DNA from: Deltaproteobacteria bacterium
Lineage (GTDB): Bacteria; Desulfobacterota; Syntrophia; Syntrophales; UBA2210
Direction: 5' to 3'
Assembly: GCA_019314085.1 (NCBI GenBank)
Contig: JAFCZZ010000021.1
Location: forward strand, 1-14,811
DNA: 14,811 nucleotides
The translations under genes were made by a program, and so were the position numbers. The notes under the pieces are model-generated. The model did not search any database. It worked only from the letters and a program-made list of their open reading frames with translations, and was not told the origin of the DNA. Shown here in pieces: positions 1 to 6,160 of this stretch (position 1 is its first letter; every line of letters begins with the position of its first letter).

Positions 1-292
1 CAGCGAGGGAGGGGATGGTCTGTCCCAATCCGATAATATACATGCATATCCCGGCGTACCTGCGCAACCGCTTTCTGGTAAGCAAAATACCCGCTGTTAC
101 TCCTATGACCGTGGCAAAGATCATACTTACCATCACCATGTACAGATGCTGGATGAACAATTCCATGATAACGGAATATTCGTATGTATCAGAGAGTAAT
201 TCTATAAGGCCCGTTCGTTCGAACGTCACACCCGCAATCAGTATGATAACCGCAATGATAATCCGGTATAATTTTATCAATAGTTTTTTCAT
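1..292 (-). CDS. Osmoprotectant ABC transporter permease (partial, 3' end outside window)
   Basis: This is the second membrane permease of the glycine betaine/carnitine/choline-type (Opu/OsmY-W) importer encoded just upstream. Only the first 97 residues are in the window, because the gene continues past position 1. The protein starts MKKLLIKLYR, followed by a hydrophobic segment at about residues 12-22. An extracytoplasmic stretch then leads into a second membrane segment containing the transporter-like run HLYMVMVSMIFATVIGV. The visible part ends in GLGQTIPSLA, matching the QTIPS(L/I)A motif of OpuBB/OpuCB-type permeases. The start ATG (290-292) overlaps the stop of the preceding permease as ATGA, which implies translational coupling. 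Opu systems often have two permeases and a binding protein; the binding protein would be expected further left, outside the window. The family call is good. The substrate is not determined by sequence. Confidence 0.85.
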   Translation of the reverse strand, partial: MKKLLIKLYRIIIAVIILIAGVTFERTGLIELLSDTYEYSVIMELFIQHLYMVMVSMIFATVIGVTAGILLTRKRLRRYAGICMYIIGLGQTIPSLA

Positions 293-957
293 CGCGAGAG
301 CTTTCTTTGTACCTTGATGCCTTCGGGCGTCGCGAGCCGTTCCAGCATGGCCATTCCACCGTCAACAACTATGGCCAGGAGGGAAACAAGTATGGCGCCG
401 CTCAGTATCATCTCCGGGTATACACGGGCAATACCCTGCTGGATGTATACACCCAGTCCTCCCGCTCCAATATAGGTGGCGATAGCGGCAATTCCAATAT
501 TCATGACGGCAGCCGTCCTCAGCCCCGCAATGATTACGGGGGTAGCCAGCGGGATTTCCAACTCTCGCAGGAGCTTCCACTTGCCCATCCCCATACCTCT
601 GCCCGCGTCCACCAGGGAAGGAGGAACATTCTTTATGGCCGTATAGGTGTTTCTGATTATCGGAAGCTGACTGTAAAGAACCAGTGCTATAACAGCAGGG
701 ACTTTTCCCAACCCCATATTGACTATCGCAAGGACAGGGAGCATCAGTCCAAAGAGGGCAATGGAGGGTATGGTCATGAGTACGTTGGCGCCGTTCAAAA
801 CCCTGCAAGCGAACTGCTCGTACTTCGTAATGACCATCCCCAGGACCACGCCGATCGGTGTGGCTATAAGGAGCGCTACCCCCACAATCCATACATGCTC
901 CCAGGAGAGATACATAACCTCGTCAAAGTTATCCACGATGAATCGCAGTGTACTCAC
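289..957 (-). CDS. opuCB: Osmoprotectant ABC transporter permease (OpuCB/OpuBB type)
   Basis: A 222-residue inner-membrane permease, the usual length for single-domain Opu permeases. It forms the channel for a quaternary-ammonium osmolyte, powered by the ATPase encoded upstream. Several membrane segments are evident (about 21-43, 51-80, 85-105, 137-165, 182-202). The cytoplasmic coupling loop lies at about 112-134, with VDAGRGMGMGKWKLL as the equivalent of the EAA---G motif. MTIPSIALFG (61-70) is the family's TIPS motif, and IGAGGLG (163-169) is also characteristic. The start ATG overlaps the ATPase stop by four bases (ATGA at 954-957), and its stop overlaps the next permease start the same way, so the three genes form one tight operon. 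Transport of glycine betaine, carnitine or choline is inferred from family; ions or other amines cannot be excluded. Confidence 0.9.
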   Translation of the reverse strand: MSTLRFIVDNFDEVMYLSWEHVWIVGVALLIATPIGVVLGMVITKYEQFACRVLNGANVLMTIPSIALFGLMLPVLAIVNMGLGKVPAVIALVLYSQLPIIRNTYTAIKNVPPSLVDAGRGMGMGKWKLLRELEIPLATPVIIAGLRTAAVMNIGIAAIATYIGAGGLGVYIQQGIARVYPEMILSGAILVSLLAIVVDGGMAMLERLATPEGIKVQRKLSR

Positions 958-2102
958 ACCGACACCCCATTTTCAACCGATTCCGCTTCATCGGCGTAAC
1001 TTTCTTTTACCGCTTTCTGTATGTCGTTGTAAGTTACCGTGCCGGCAAAGTTTTTATCTTCGTCCACTACACAGAAGGTCCCGGCATCATGCATAAGCAT
1101 AAAGGAGAGGACATCCCGGAGCGAGGTTTTTTCCCTCAGGAACAGGGGATATCGTTCGACCACGTCCCGTACCGGTCCCTCTTCATACTTGAGGCTTTTC
1201 TGCGTTACATTCCCTATTGGCTTGTTTCGTTCGATCACTATCCCGTAGCGAAATCCCTTTTCGTCAAGAAAATGTAATGCGTCCTGTGAACGATCGGTCC
1301 CCTGGATGATGTTCTTAGGCTTCCGGTTGATAACATCACTTACCCGCATGAGTCCGAGGACCTTCAGCGCCCTGTCGGCGCCGACAAAGTCCGCGACAAA
1401 TTTGTTTTTTGGCTGCGTCAGAATCATCTCGGGCGTGTCATACTGGACCAGACGTCCCTTGTCGAAGATGGCAATGCGATCACCCATCTTTATCGCTTCG
1501 TGTATATCATGAGAGACAAAGGCCACCGTCTTCTTCAGGTTCGCTTGAAGCTTGAGGAACTCATTTTGAATCTCTTCCCTGTTTATGGGATCGATGGCAC
1601 CAAAGGGTTCATCCATGAGAAGTATATCGGGGTCCGCGGCAAGCCCCCTGGCCACGCCCACTCTCTGTTGCTGGCCACCGGAGAGTTCTGCGGGATAACG
1701 GTCCCTGTACAATTCAGGTTCCAGGTTATTCATTTGAAGCAGGTCATCAATCCGCTTACTTATACGTTCTTTGTCCCACCCCAGAAGTTTGGGGACAACG
1801 GCGATGTTTTCGGCTATCGTCTTGTTCGGGAAGAGCCCGATTGCCTGGATGACATACCCCAGGCGCTGCCGAAGCTCCACGATGTTCATATCCATGATGT
1901 TCTGATCTTCGATGGTGATGTTTCCCCGTGTGAGCGTCTCCAACCGGTTGGTCAGGCGCAGTGTCGTGGTCTTGCCACATCCCGAGGGCCCGAGAAAGAC
2001 GACAATCTCGCCCTGTGGTATGGTGAAACTGACATTATCGAGGGCTGTGACGGCGTCTCCCCCCGTACCGAATATCTTTGTGACAGATTCGTAGGTGATC
2101 AT
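954..2102 (-). CDS. opuCA: Osmoprotectant ABC transporter ATP-binding protein with tandem CBS domains
   Basis: A 382-residue cytoplasmic ATPase that energises the two downstream permeases. All ABC motifs are present: Walker A GPSGCGKTT (38-46), Q-loop at about 86, signature LSGGQQQR (140-147), Walker B ILLMDEP (160-166) and switch His198 in SHDIHEA. Two CBS domains follow (about 252-305 and 315-367). In OpuA/OpuC systems such domains sense ionic strength or nucleotides and gate transport, so the same is inferred here. The length fits OpuCA/ProV-like proteins. The start ATG is preceded by GGAGAG at a normal distance. A near-consensus promoter (2308-2336) lies about 200 nt upstream. The gene leads the operon ATPase-permease-permease, coupled by ATGA overlaps. 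Confidence 0.93.
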   Translation of the reverse strand: MITYESVTKIFGTGGDAVTALDNVSFTIPQGEIVVFLGPSGCGKTTTLRLTNRLETLTRGNITIEDQNIMDMNIVELRQRLGYVIQAIGLFPNKTIAENIAVVPKLLGWDKERISKRIDDLLQMNNLEPELYRDRYPAELSGGQQQRVGVARGLAADPDILLMDEPFGAIDPINREEIQNEFLKLQANLKKTVAFVSHDIHEAIKMGDRIAIFDKGRLVQYDTPEMILTQPKNKFVADFVGADRALKVLGLMRVSDVINRKPKNIIQGTDRSQDALHFLDEKGFRYGIVIERNKPIGNVTQKSLKYEEGPVRDVVERYPLFLREKTSLRDVLSFMLMHDAGTFCVVDEDKNFAGTVTYNDIQKAVKESYADEAESVENGVSV

Positions 2103-2483
2103 AGAAGGTCTCTCCGATCAACAGGCCACGCCGGTTAATGTGGAATGGCTTGGGTTATAACTGTTTCCCTGTATCCTCACGGTGACACTTGAGTATGAGG
2201 GAAGAATGTCGGTTATTCTGCTGTAAAACTCAGCCCAGGATAACAGGAAGATATGGAGCCATGGCTACATAGATTTGGCAACACATTGTTTTCACATGTA
2301 TATTTGAATCGTAGCACATACGGCCCTTCCTGTCAAATCGGACAGCCCGAAAGAACCGTGATGGGATGGATTAATCGGCATCGCCGCGGTAGCGGGCAGG
2401 ACGGCTTACGGAGAACTGTAGAGACCAGCCTCAGGAGATCTATCATAGTGGTATCAACGAGATGGCCGCAATTCTCCTGTTCG
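2103..2483 (-). other. Intergenic region and opu leader (381 bp)
   Basis: No gene is supported here. The region holds the opu promoter and its leader of about 200 nt. It also holds a 10-bp palindrome AGCCATGGCT (2257-2266) inside that leader, and an inverted repeat CAGGAGA/TCTCCTG (2432-2438 with 2473-2479) shortly after the stop of the selenoprotein gene. That repeat has a 34-base loop and no T-run, so it is a weak terminator candidate at best. A plus-strand frame running through from 2253 is antisense to the selenoprotein gene and shows no protein-like features. Confidence 0.5.
2308..2336 (-). promoter_or_regulatory. Sigma70-type promoter of the opu operon
   Basis: Reading the minus strand, a perfect -35 TTGACA (2336-2331) is followed after 17 bases by -10 TACGAT (2313-2308), five of six matching TATAAT. 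Transcription would start near 2301, leaving a leader of about 200 nt before the ATPase start at 2102. The motif quality is high for a chance match, but no mapping data are available. Confidence 0.65.
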
Positions 2484-2957
2484 TCATATCTTCCCGTCGC
2501 TCCCCATCGCGGCGCACCGGGTCATGACAAACTCCAGGAAGACGTCGCAGGTTTCCTTCCAGTCCTCAGTGCGCTTGCGGCGATTTATGTCTTCGGGGTT
2601 GGTATAGTCGCATCCGGACAGCGTACGGCAGTCCGTACTTCCGAACTCCTTCAGAAAATCGCGGTAAAGTCTTGCCACCCCCGCTATGGCCCGGTCCCTG
2701 TCGGAGGCGTGTTCCTCCGGGACCCCTTTTTTGCCATTCCCGCACCGCAGGCCGATGGCCGCTCCGCTGCCGATCAGGAGGCCGCAGGTCGTCTGCCCCA
2801 TGGCGATGGCACCCATGTACCCCGCCGTGGTCCATGAATACCCCTCCTTCGGAAGATTCCACAGACCCTGCAGACCCTGCAGGGTGGCCTCGGCTCAGGT
2901 GTACAGGTGCATCCGGGTGAGTGCATCGGAAAGGATCTCATTGAATCTGTCATCCAT
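2484..2957 (-). CDS. Selenocysteine-containing C_GCAxxG_C_C family redox protein (in-frame TGA)
   Basis: A 157-residue protein if the TGA at 2897-2895 is read as selenocysteine (U21). A conventional call would start at Met48 (2816) and lose the N-terminal third. The frame is open on both sides of the TGA. It begins at ATG 2957-2955 with AGGA nine bases upstream, and ends at TGA 2486-2484. The family signature continues across the stop: LYT-U-AEATLQGL aligns with the usual NCAEAVL, so U replaces the first conserved Cys. Then come TTCGLLIGSGAAIGL with C58 (the CGxxxG segment), FGSTDCRTLSG with C110, and WKETC with C137. C72, C116 and C148 are additional cysteines. Function in this family is not established beyond a probable metal-binding or redox role in anaerobes. 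It is the last gene of the NUDIX/DUF6125 operon, 27 bp after the ancestral DUF6125 stop. The main alternative is a nonsense mutation of TGC/TGT, but the adjoining SECIS-like hairpin argues against it. Confidence 0.82.
2855..2897 (-). promoter_or_regulatory. Bacterial SECIS element (selenocysteine insertion signal)
   Basis: Immediately 3' of the UGA (2897-2895, numbered 1-3) the mRNA has the perfect inverted repeat ACCCTGCAG / CTGCAGGGT. It pairs nucleotides 13-21 with 25-33 around the loop GGU (2885-2877 with 2873-2865; loop 2876-2874). The E. coli fdhF SECIS, as I recall it, presents G23 and U24 in its apical loop and U17 in the stem. The same bases stand at 17, 23 and 24 here, and positions 22-29 (GGUCUGCA) are identical. 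One difference is that U17 can pair with A29 instead of bulging. The hairpin arises from a 9-nt tandem repeat that also encodes LQGLQGL. Confidence 0.75.
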
Positions 2958-2971
2958 ACGCTGTTTTCCTT

Positions 2972-3817
2972 TCAGGTAGTCAGATCATCCCTCCTGCGGG
3001 ATTGTGAACCGCCAGGCGCAGAACCACTCATCCGGGTGGGGGTCCGGCGGGCATCCGATACACTCGGTTTGTATCCTCGCATCAATCCCCTCGGCGAAGC
3101 GGCCGTACTCCACCAGACCGACGGATTTGCAGGGATAATCGTCGAGCCCCTTGCGCTTGCGCGCCGACTGGACGCGAAGCGGCCGTACTCCACCAGACCG
3201 ACGGATTTGCAGGGATAATCGTCGAGCCCCTTGCGCTTGCGCGCCGACTGGACGCGGCAGTCGTTCATCTGGAAGACAAAGCTGTCCGGACTTTCATCGA
3301 CGATGGATTGGACGTTGACGCTCGCGTACATCCGGAATTTCAGCGCCCTCTTCAGCCCCTCTATCCCCGGGCGCTCAGGAAGCCCCAGAAACTGTTTGAT
3401 GGACCAGGCCTCGAAGGGGGAAAAGCGCGTCCAGCAGGAATCGTTGCACCGCTTGGCGTCGTTCATACCGTGAACGGCCTCCACCGCCTGGAACCAGATA
3501 CCATCCCCCGCGATCCAGTTGGCGCCGAGACTACCGACCAGTTCGACCAGCTTCTCCCTCGGCATATTCAGCAGCGGCGCGGGAATCCCCTCCTTCATCT
3601 CAAAGCCGAGGACGCGCGAAAGCCGCTTCATCTGAGCGTCGTAACTCCCGTGATATGCGGTCTTCATGATCTCCAGCGCCTTCTCGAACCCCATCTGGTG
3701 CTCCACTTCCCTGAACCAGAGGGTGTGGTGCACCACGGTCCGGTGCAGCATATCCAAGATGAAACGAGCCAGCTCCTCGTGCCCCAGGTCTTCGATGCCC
3801 TGTGTTTCCCTGTTCAT
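2972..3817 (-). CDS. DUF6125-like protein, C-terminus frameshifted by an 80-bp duplication
   Basis: As sequenced this encodes 281 residues, but only residues 1-215 look native. I assign it to the DUF6125-type family of anaerobes (uncharacterised; helical N-terminal half, Cys-containing C-terminal half) from residues such as NDSCWTRFSPFEAW (125-138) and DCRVQSARKRKGLDDYPCKSVG (186-207). From residue 216 the frame shifts because 80 bp (3094-3173) are tandemly repeated, adding a Ser/Arg-rich tail of 66 residues. Deleting one copy restores a 250-residue protein ending at TGA 2987-2985. Its tail then contains ECIGCPPD and DEWFCAWRF, so three further cysteines (about C226, C229, C240) return. The start at 3817 has GGAG eight bases upstream. 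It sits 29 bp after the NUDIX gene and just before the selenoprotein gene. Function is unknown; a metal site formed by the C-terminal cysteines is my inference. Confidence 0.75.
   Translation of the reverse strand: MNRETQGIEDLGHEELARFILDMLHRTVVHHTLWFREVEHQMGFEKALEIMKTAYHGSYDAQMKRLSRVLGFEMKEGIPAPLLNMPREKLVELVGSLGANWIAGDGIWFQAVEAVHGMNDAKRCNDSCWTRFSPFEAWSIKQFLGLPERPGIEGLKRALKFRMYASVNVQSIVDESPDSFVFQMNDCRVQSARKRKGLDDYPCKSVGLVEYGRFASSRRASARGSTIIPANPSVWWSTAASPRGLMRGYKPSVSDARRTPTRMSGSAPGGSQSRRRDDLTT
3094..3256. repeat. 80-bp perfect tandem duplication
   Basis: Bases 3094-3176 are identical to 3174-3256 (83 matching positions at a period of 80), giving two complete copies with no mismatch. Eighty is not a multiple of three, so the duplication shifts the reading frame of the DUF6125-like gene. 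Perfect identity means it is very recent or an assembly artefact. Confidence 0.97.
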
Positions 3818-3846
3818 GTATATTTTCTCCTCACTCGCGTGTTCGC

Positions 3847-4401
3847 TTACGTTTCGAACGGCTGATAGTCCATGTAAAATCGGTAGAAGGCGGCGAGGAT
3901 CAGTGAATTCGTGATCGCCCCGCCACTGATGAGGCCGGGGATCTCTTTCAGCGGATACAGCACCACCTCGATGTCCTCCTTTTCATCCAGCGTCTGGTTC
4001 CCCTCAAGAACGACATTCGTGGCGACAAAGGTGTAACAGCGGTTACCCTGGAGGGCGGGATTCGGGTGCACCCACCCCAGAGATATCAGATCCTCCTCAC
4101 GATAGCCGGTCTCTTCGCTCAGCTCCCGGCTGGCAGCGGCGGTAGGGGTGTCGTGGTCCTCTATGAGTCCCCCCGGAATCTCCAGGGTGATGTCTCGCAC
4201 ACCGTGACGGTACTGCTCTATCAGCACCACCTTGTTGTCGGGGGTCAGAGGGATGACATTCACCCAGTCGGACGATTCGACAACAAAGAAATCGTGCGCC
4301 TCCCCCGTCCGGGGAGAACGCGCCCGGTCGGTGCGCAGACTGAACACCCGGTATGATTTATCCTGGGTGCTCGACAGGATCTTCCATAGTTCAGGAGCCA
4401 T
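3847..4401 (-). CDS. NUDIX hydrolase (ADP-ribose pyrophosphatase-like)
   Basis: A 184-residue cytoplasmic NUDIX hydrolase, probably cleaving a nucleoside diphosphate linked to another moiety, such as ADP-ribose, to nucleotide monophosphates. The core begins VNVIPLTPDNKVVLIEQYRHG (47-67). The NUDIX box spans residues 78-100 and fits GX5(E)X7REUXEEXGU, except that the first Glu is Asp84. The catalytic REL-EE-G part (R92, E93, E96, E97, G99) is intact. Pro115 lies 16 residues after the last box Gly, the spacing often used as a marker of ADP-ribose hydrolases. I chose ATG 4401-4399 because GGGAGGA precedes it at good spacing. A TTG-initiated extension to 4569 has no ribosome site and no conserved features. 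First gene of the operon with the DUF6125-like and selenoprotein genes; exact substrate uncertain. Confidence 0.88.
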   Translation of the reverse strand: MAPELWKILSSTQDKSYRVFSLRTDRARSPRTGEAHDFFVVESSDWVNVIPLTPDNKVVLIEQYRHGVRDITLEIPGGLIEDHDTPTAAASRELSEETGYREEDLISLGWVHPNPALQGNRCYTFVATNVVLEGNQTLDEKEDIEVVLYPLKEIPGLISGGAITNSLILAAFYRFYMDYQPFET

Positions 4402-4659
4402 AATATCCTCCCATGTGTACAAGAATTCTGGACTGACTGCCCGGCGGGCCTGCCATACGATATATCCGCGATCAACGTAATTGAAAAACCGCGACCGGTC
4501 AAGGAAGAAAGGGGCGGCCGGGGTAACGATTACCACCTGTACAAAATAGGGGCAGCGTCCTTTTTCCAACAGTGATTGCTACTTGTTTTAAACGAGGGAT
4601 ATCCCCCAGAGGTAGCAAGAAAAACAATACATCCTGAAAATATTTTGTCAAGGAATTAC
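4402..4659 (-). other. Intergenic region with NUDIX operon leader (258 bp)
   Basis: No gene is supported. It carries the promoter at 4624-4651 and an unusually long leader of roughly 215 nt running to the NUDIX start. The leader contains the palindrome GGGATATCCC near its 5' end. I see no recognisable riboswitch or terminator. Confidence 0.5.
4624..4651 (-). promoter_or_regulatory. Sigma70-type promoter of the NUDIX-DUF6125-selenoprotein operon
   Basis: On the minus strand a perfect -35 TTGACA (4651-4646) is followed after 16 bases by -10 TATTGT (4629-4624), four of six matches. Predicted start of transcription is near 4616. It lies just after the stop of the flavoprotein gene, so the operon can be transcribed independently. 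Confidence 0.55.
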
Positions 4660-6000
4660 CTATAGTTGAAGGCCCGGCTCGGCAGGGGGCCAGTTGAAGT
4701 ATTTCCCGGCGATTCCTTTCGCCGCGATGATCCCCGAGATGCCGCGGCTTTTGCCCGTGCCGTCGCCGGCGACGAAGATGCCCGGAACGTTCGTCTCCAG
4801 ATCCCGGTCGGTGGGAAAGTGCGTGTCGAAGAATTTGATCTCCGGCGCGTACAGGAGGGTGGACGGGTGGAGGATGCCGGGGGCAATCTTGTCCAGCTTC
4901 TTGAGAGATTCCCAGAGATTGTCGATGATGCGGGCGGGCATCCCCAGTGTGATATCCCCCGGGGTGGCATGGCAGGTGGCCCTGCATACCTCGAACTGGC
5001 GGGTGGCACTGTCAAAAGTTGACGCGGCGCTCCGCCTCCCCTCACGGAAGTCCCCGATCCTCTGAACGACCGGTTTGCCCCCGCCCAGCAGGAAAAATTG
5101 CTTGGCGATGATCTGACCGAATTCCGTCGTATCGGAAAAGGGCTTGGTGAGCGCGATGGTATTGATCAGGGCGAAATTCGTATTCTTCGTCTTTCTGCCG
5201 GAGAGGGTGTCACCGTTCACCAGCTTAAATTGGAAGTAGTCTTCCACCCGGACCCGGCCGCCGGGGTTGGTGCAGAAGGTTCGGACCCTGTCGTCGTGTC
5301 TGGCGGTGCGGAAGATGAATTTGGGGTCGTATACGATATCGGTGATGGCATCATAAAATTTTCTGTTGAGTTCGAGGCGGATTCCCACGTCAATCGGACC
5401 GAAATTGTGCTCGATCTTCAACCGTTTCGCCACATCACGGAACCAGTAGGCGCCGCTTCGTCCGGGGGCGACAAGAACGACCCTGGCGGCATAATGAATC
5501 TCTTCCTGATCACAGCTGCCGGTGAGGCTATAACCTTCGCCATTCTTCTCAATGGAGGACACATCCGTCCCCAGGAGAAAATCCGTCTTTTTCAGGAAGC
5601 CTCTCAAATAGTCGACCACCGCCTTGCCGTTATCGGTCCCCCAGTGCCACTGCTCCGGCGCGATGAACTGGGCGCCGTGCTCCTCGGCGATGTCTCTCAA
5701 CCCCTGGATCTTTTCGTTGTGATCGACAAAGGTTACCTGCTGACAGCGGGGGAAGCGTGTGAGGACCTGTCTGATTTCGTCCATCAGGTCTTTTGCTACG
5801 GCGCGATTGATCTGAAGCTCATCCAGATCGATCCCGATTCGATAGTCAAAGTTCAGTTTGCCGTCGTTCAGCAGACCTCCGGCGGGATAAGGGTGCCGGT
5901 CGACGATGGCGATTTCGTCGATGCCCAGACGCTCGAGCCAGAGCGCGGCAAAGAGGCCGGCCGGACCCGATCCGATGATCAATACGTTATACCGATCCAT
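4660..6000 (-). CDS. NAD(P)/FAD-dependent oxidoreductase (COG2509-type flavoprotein)
   Basis: A 446-residue soluble flavoprotein. The N-terminal Rossmann fold starts at residue 4 with VLIIGSGPAGL (GxGxxG at 10-15), and an acidic strand end, IVDRHPYPAGG, follows. A second nucleotide-interacting strand, ARVVLVAPGRSG, lies near 172-183. The C-terminal FAD-closing motif GIFVAGDGTGKSRGI lies at about 407-421. The segment TPGDITLGMPARIIDNLWESL followed by LLYAPEIKF is typical of the uncharacterised FAD-dependent dehydrogenases of COG2509, whose length it also matches. Substrate and electron acceptor are unknown. The start ATG has GAGGAG five bases upstream. The gene is 160 bp downstream of the histidine kinase on the same strand and may or may not be cotranscribed. 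A 316-residue plus-strand frame over it is only its antisense shadow. Confidence 0.85.
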   Translation of the reverse strand: MDRYNVLIIGSGPAGLFAALWLERLGIDEIAIVDRHPYPAGGLLNDGKLNFDYRIGIDLDELQINRAVAKDLMDEIRQVLTRFPRCQQVTFVDHNEKIQGLRDIAEEHGAQFIAPEQWHWGTDNGKAVVDYLRGFLKKTDFLLGTDVSSIEKNGEGYSLTGSCDQEEIHYAARVVLVAPGRSGAYWFRDVAKRLKIEHNFGPIDVGIRLELNRKFYDAITDIVYDPKFIFRTARHDDRVRTFCTNPGGRVRVEDYFQFKLVNGDTLSGRKTKNTNFALINTIALTKPFSDTTEFGQIIAKQFFLLGGGKPVVQRIGDFREGRRSAASTFDSATRQFEVCRATCHATPGDITLGMPARIIDNLWESLKKLDKIAPGILHPSTLLYAPEIKFFDTHFPTDRDLETNVPGIFVAGDGTGKSRGISGIIAAKGIAGKYFNWPPAEPGLQL

Positions 6001-6160
6001 ATCCGCTCCTCGTTCTCTTGTAGCATATTTTGGGGGAGAGAAACATAGTGGAGGCGGCCGTTTTTCCCGGTGAACAGCGGCATCAAGAATATCACCGGTA
6101 CAGCCCGGCTTTTAAAAACACCTCGGGAGGAAATCGACATCGACCGGACAATTATGGATT

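Noticed and set aside
307..999. 230-codon plus-strand frame at the left edge
   Set aside because: Antisense to the Opu permease, which has all its family motifs and ATGA couplings.
2484..2816. Short 110-residue version of the C_GCAxxG_C_C protein starting at Met48
   Set aside because: It lacks the first signature residue, and the internal Met has no ribosome-binding site. The upstream start at 2957 with read-through of TGA explains the conserved residues better.
2253..2837. 194-codon plus-strand open frame opposite the selenoprotein gene
   Set aside because: It is antisense to a gene with clear family motifs and has no ribosome site or recognisable domain. It also overlaps the opu promoter.
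4402..4569. N-terminal extension of the NUDIX protein from a TTG codon
   Set aside because: No ribosome site, no conserved residues, and a strong GGGAGGA site sits just before ATG 4401.
5098..6048. 316-codon plus-strand frame
   Set aside because: Shadow of the flavoprotein gene on the opposite strand; its translation has no family features.
6040..6110. Inverted repeat CCGGTGA/TCACCGG between the kinase and flavoprotein genes
   Set aside because: The loop is long and there is no T-run, so it does not qualify as a terminator and no operator role can be supported.
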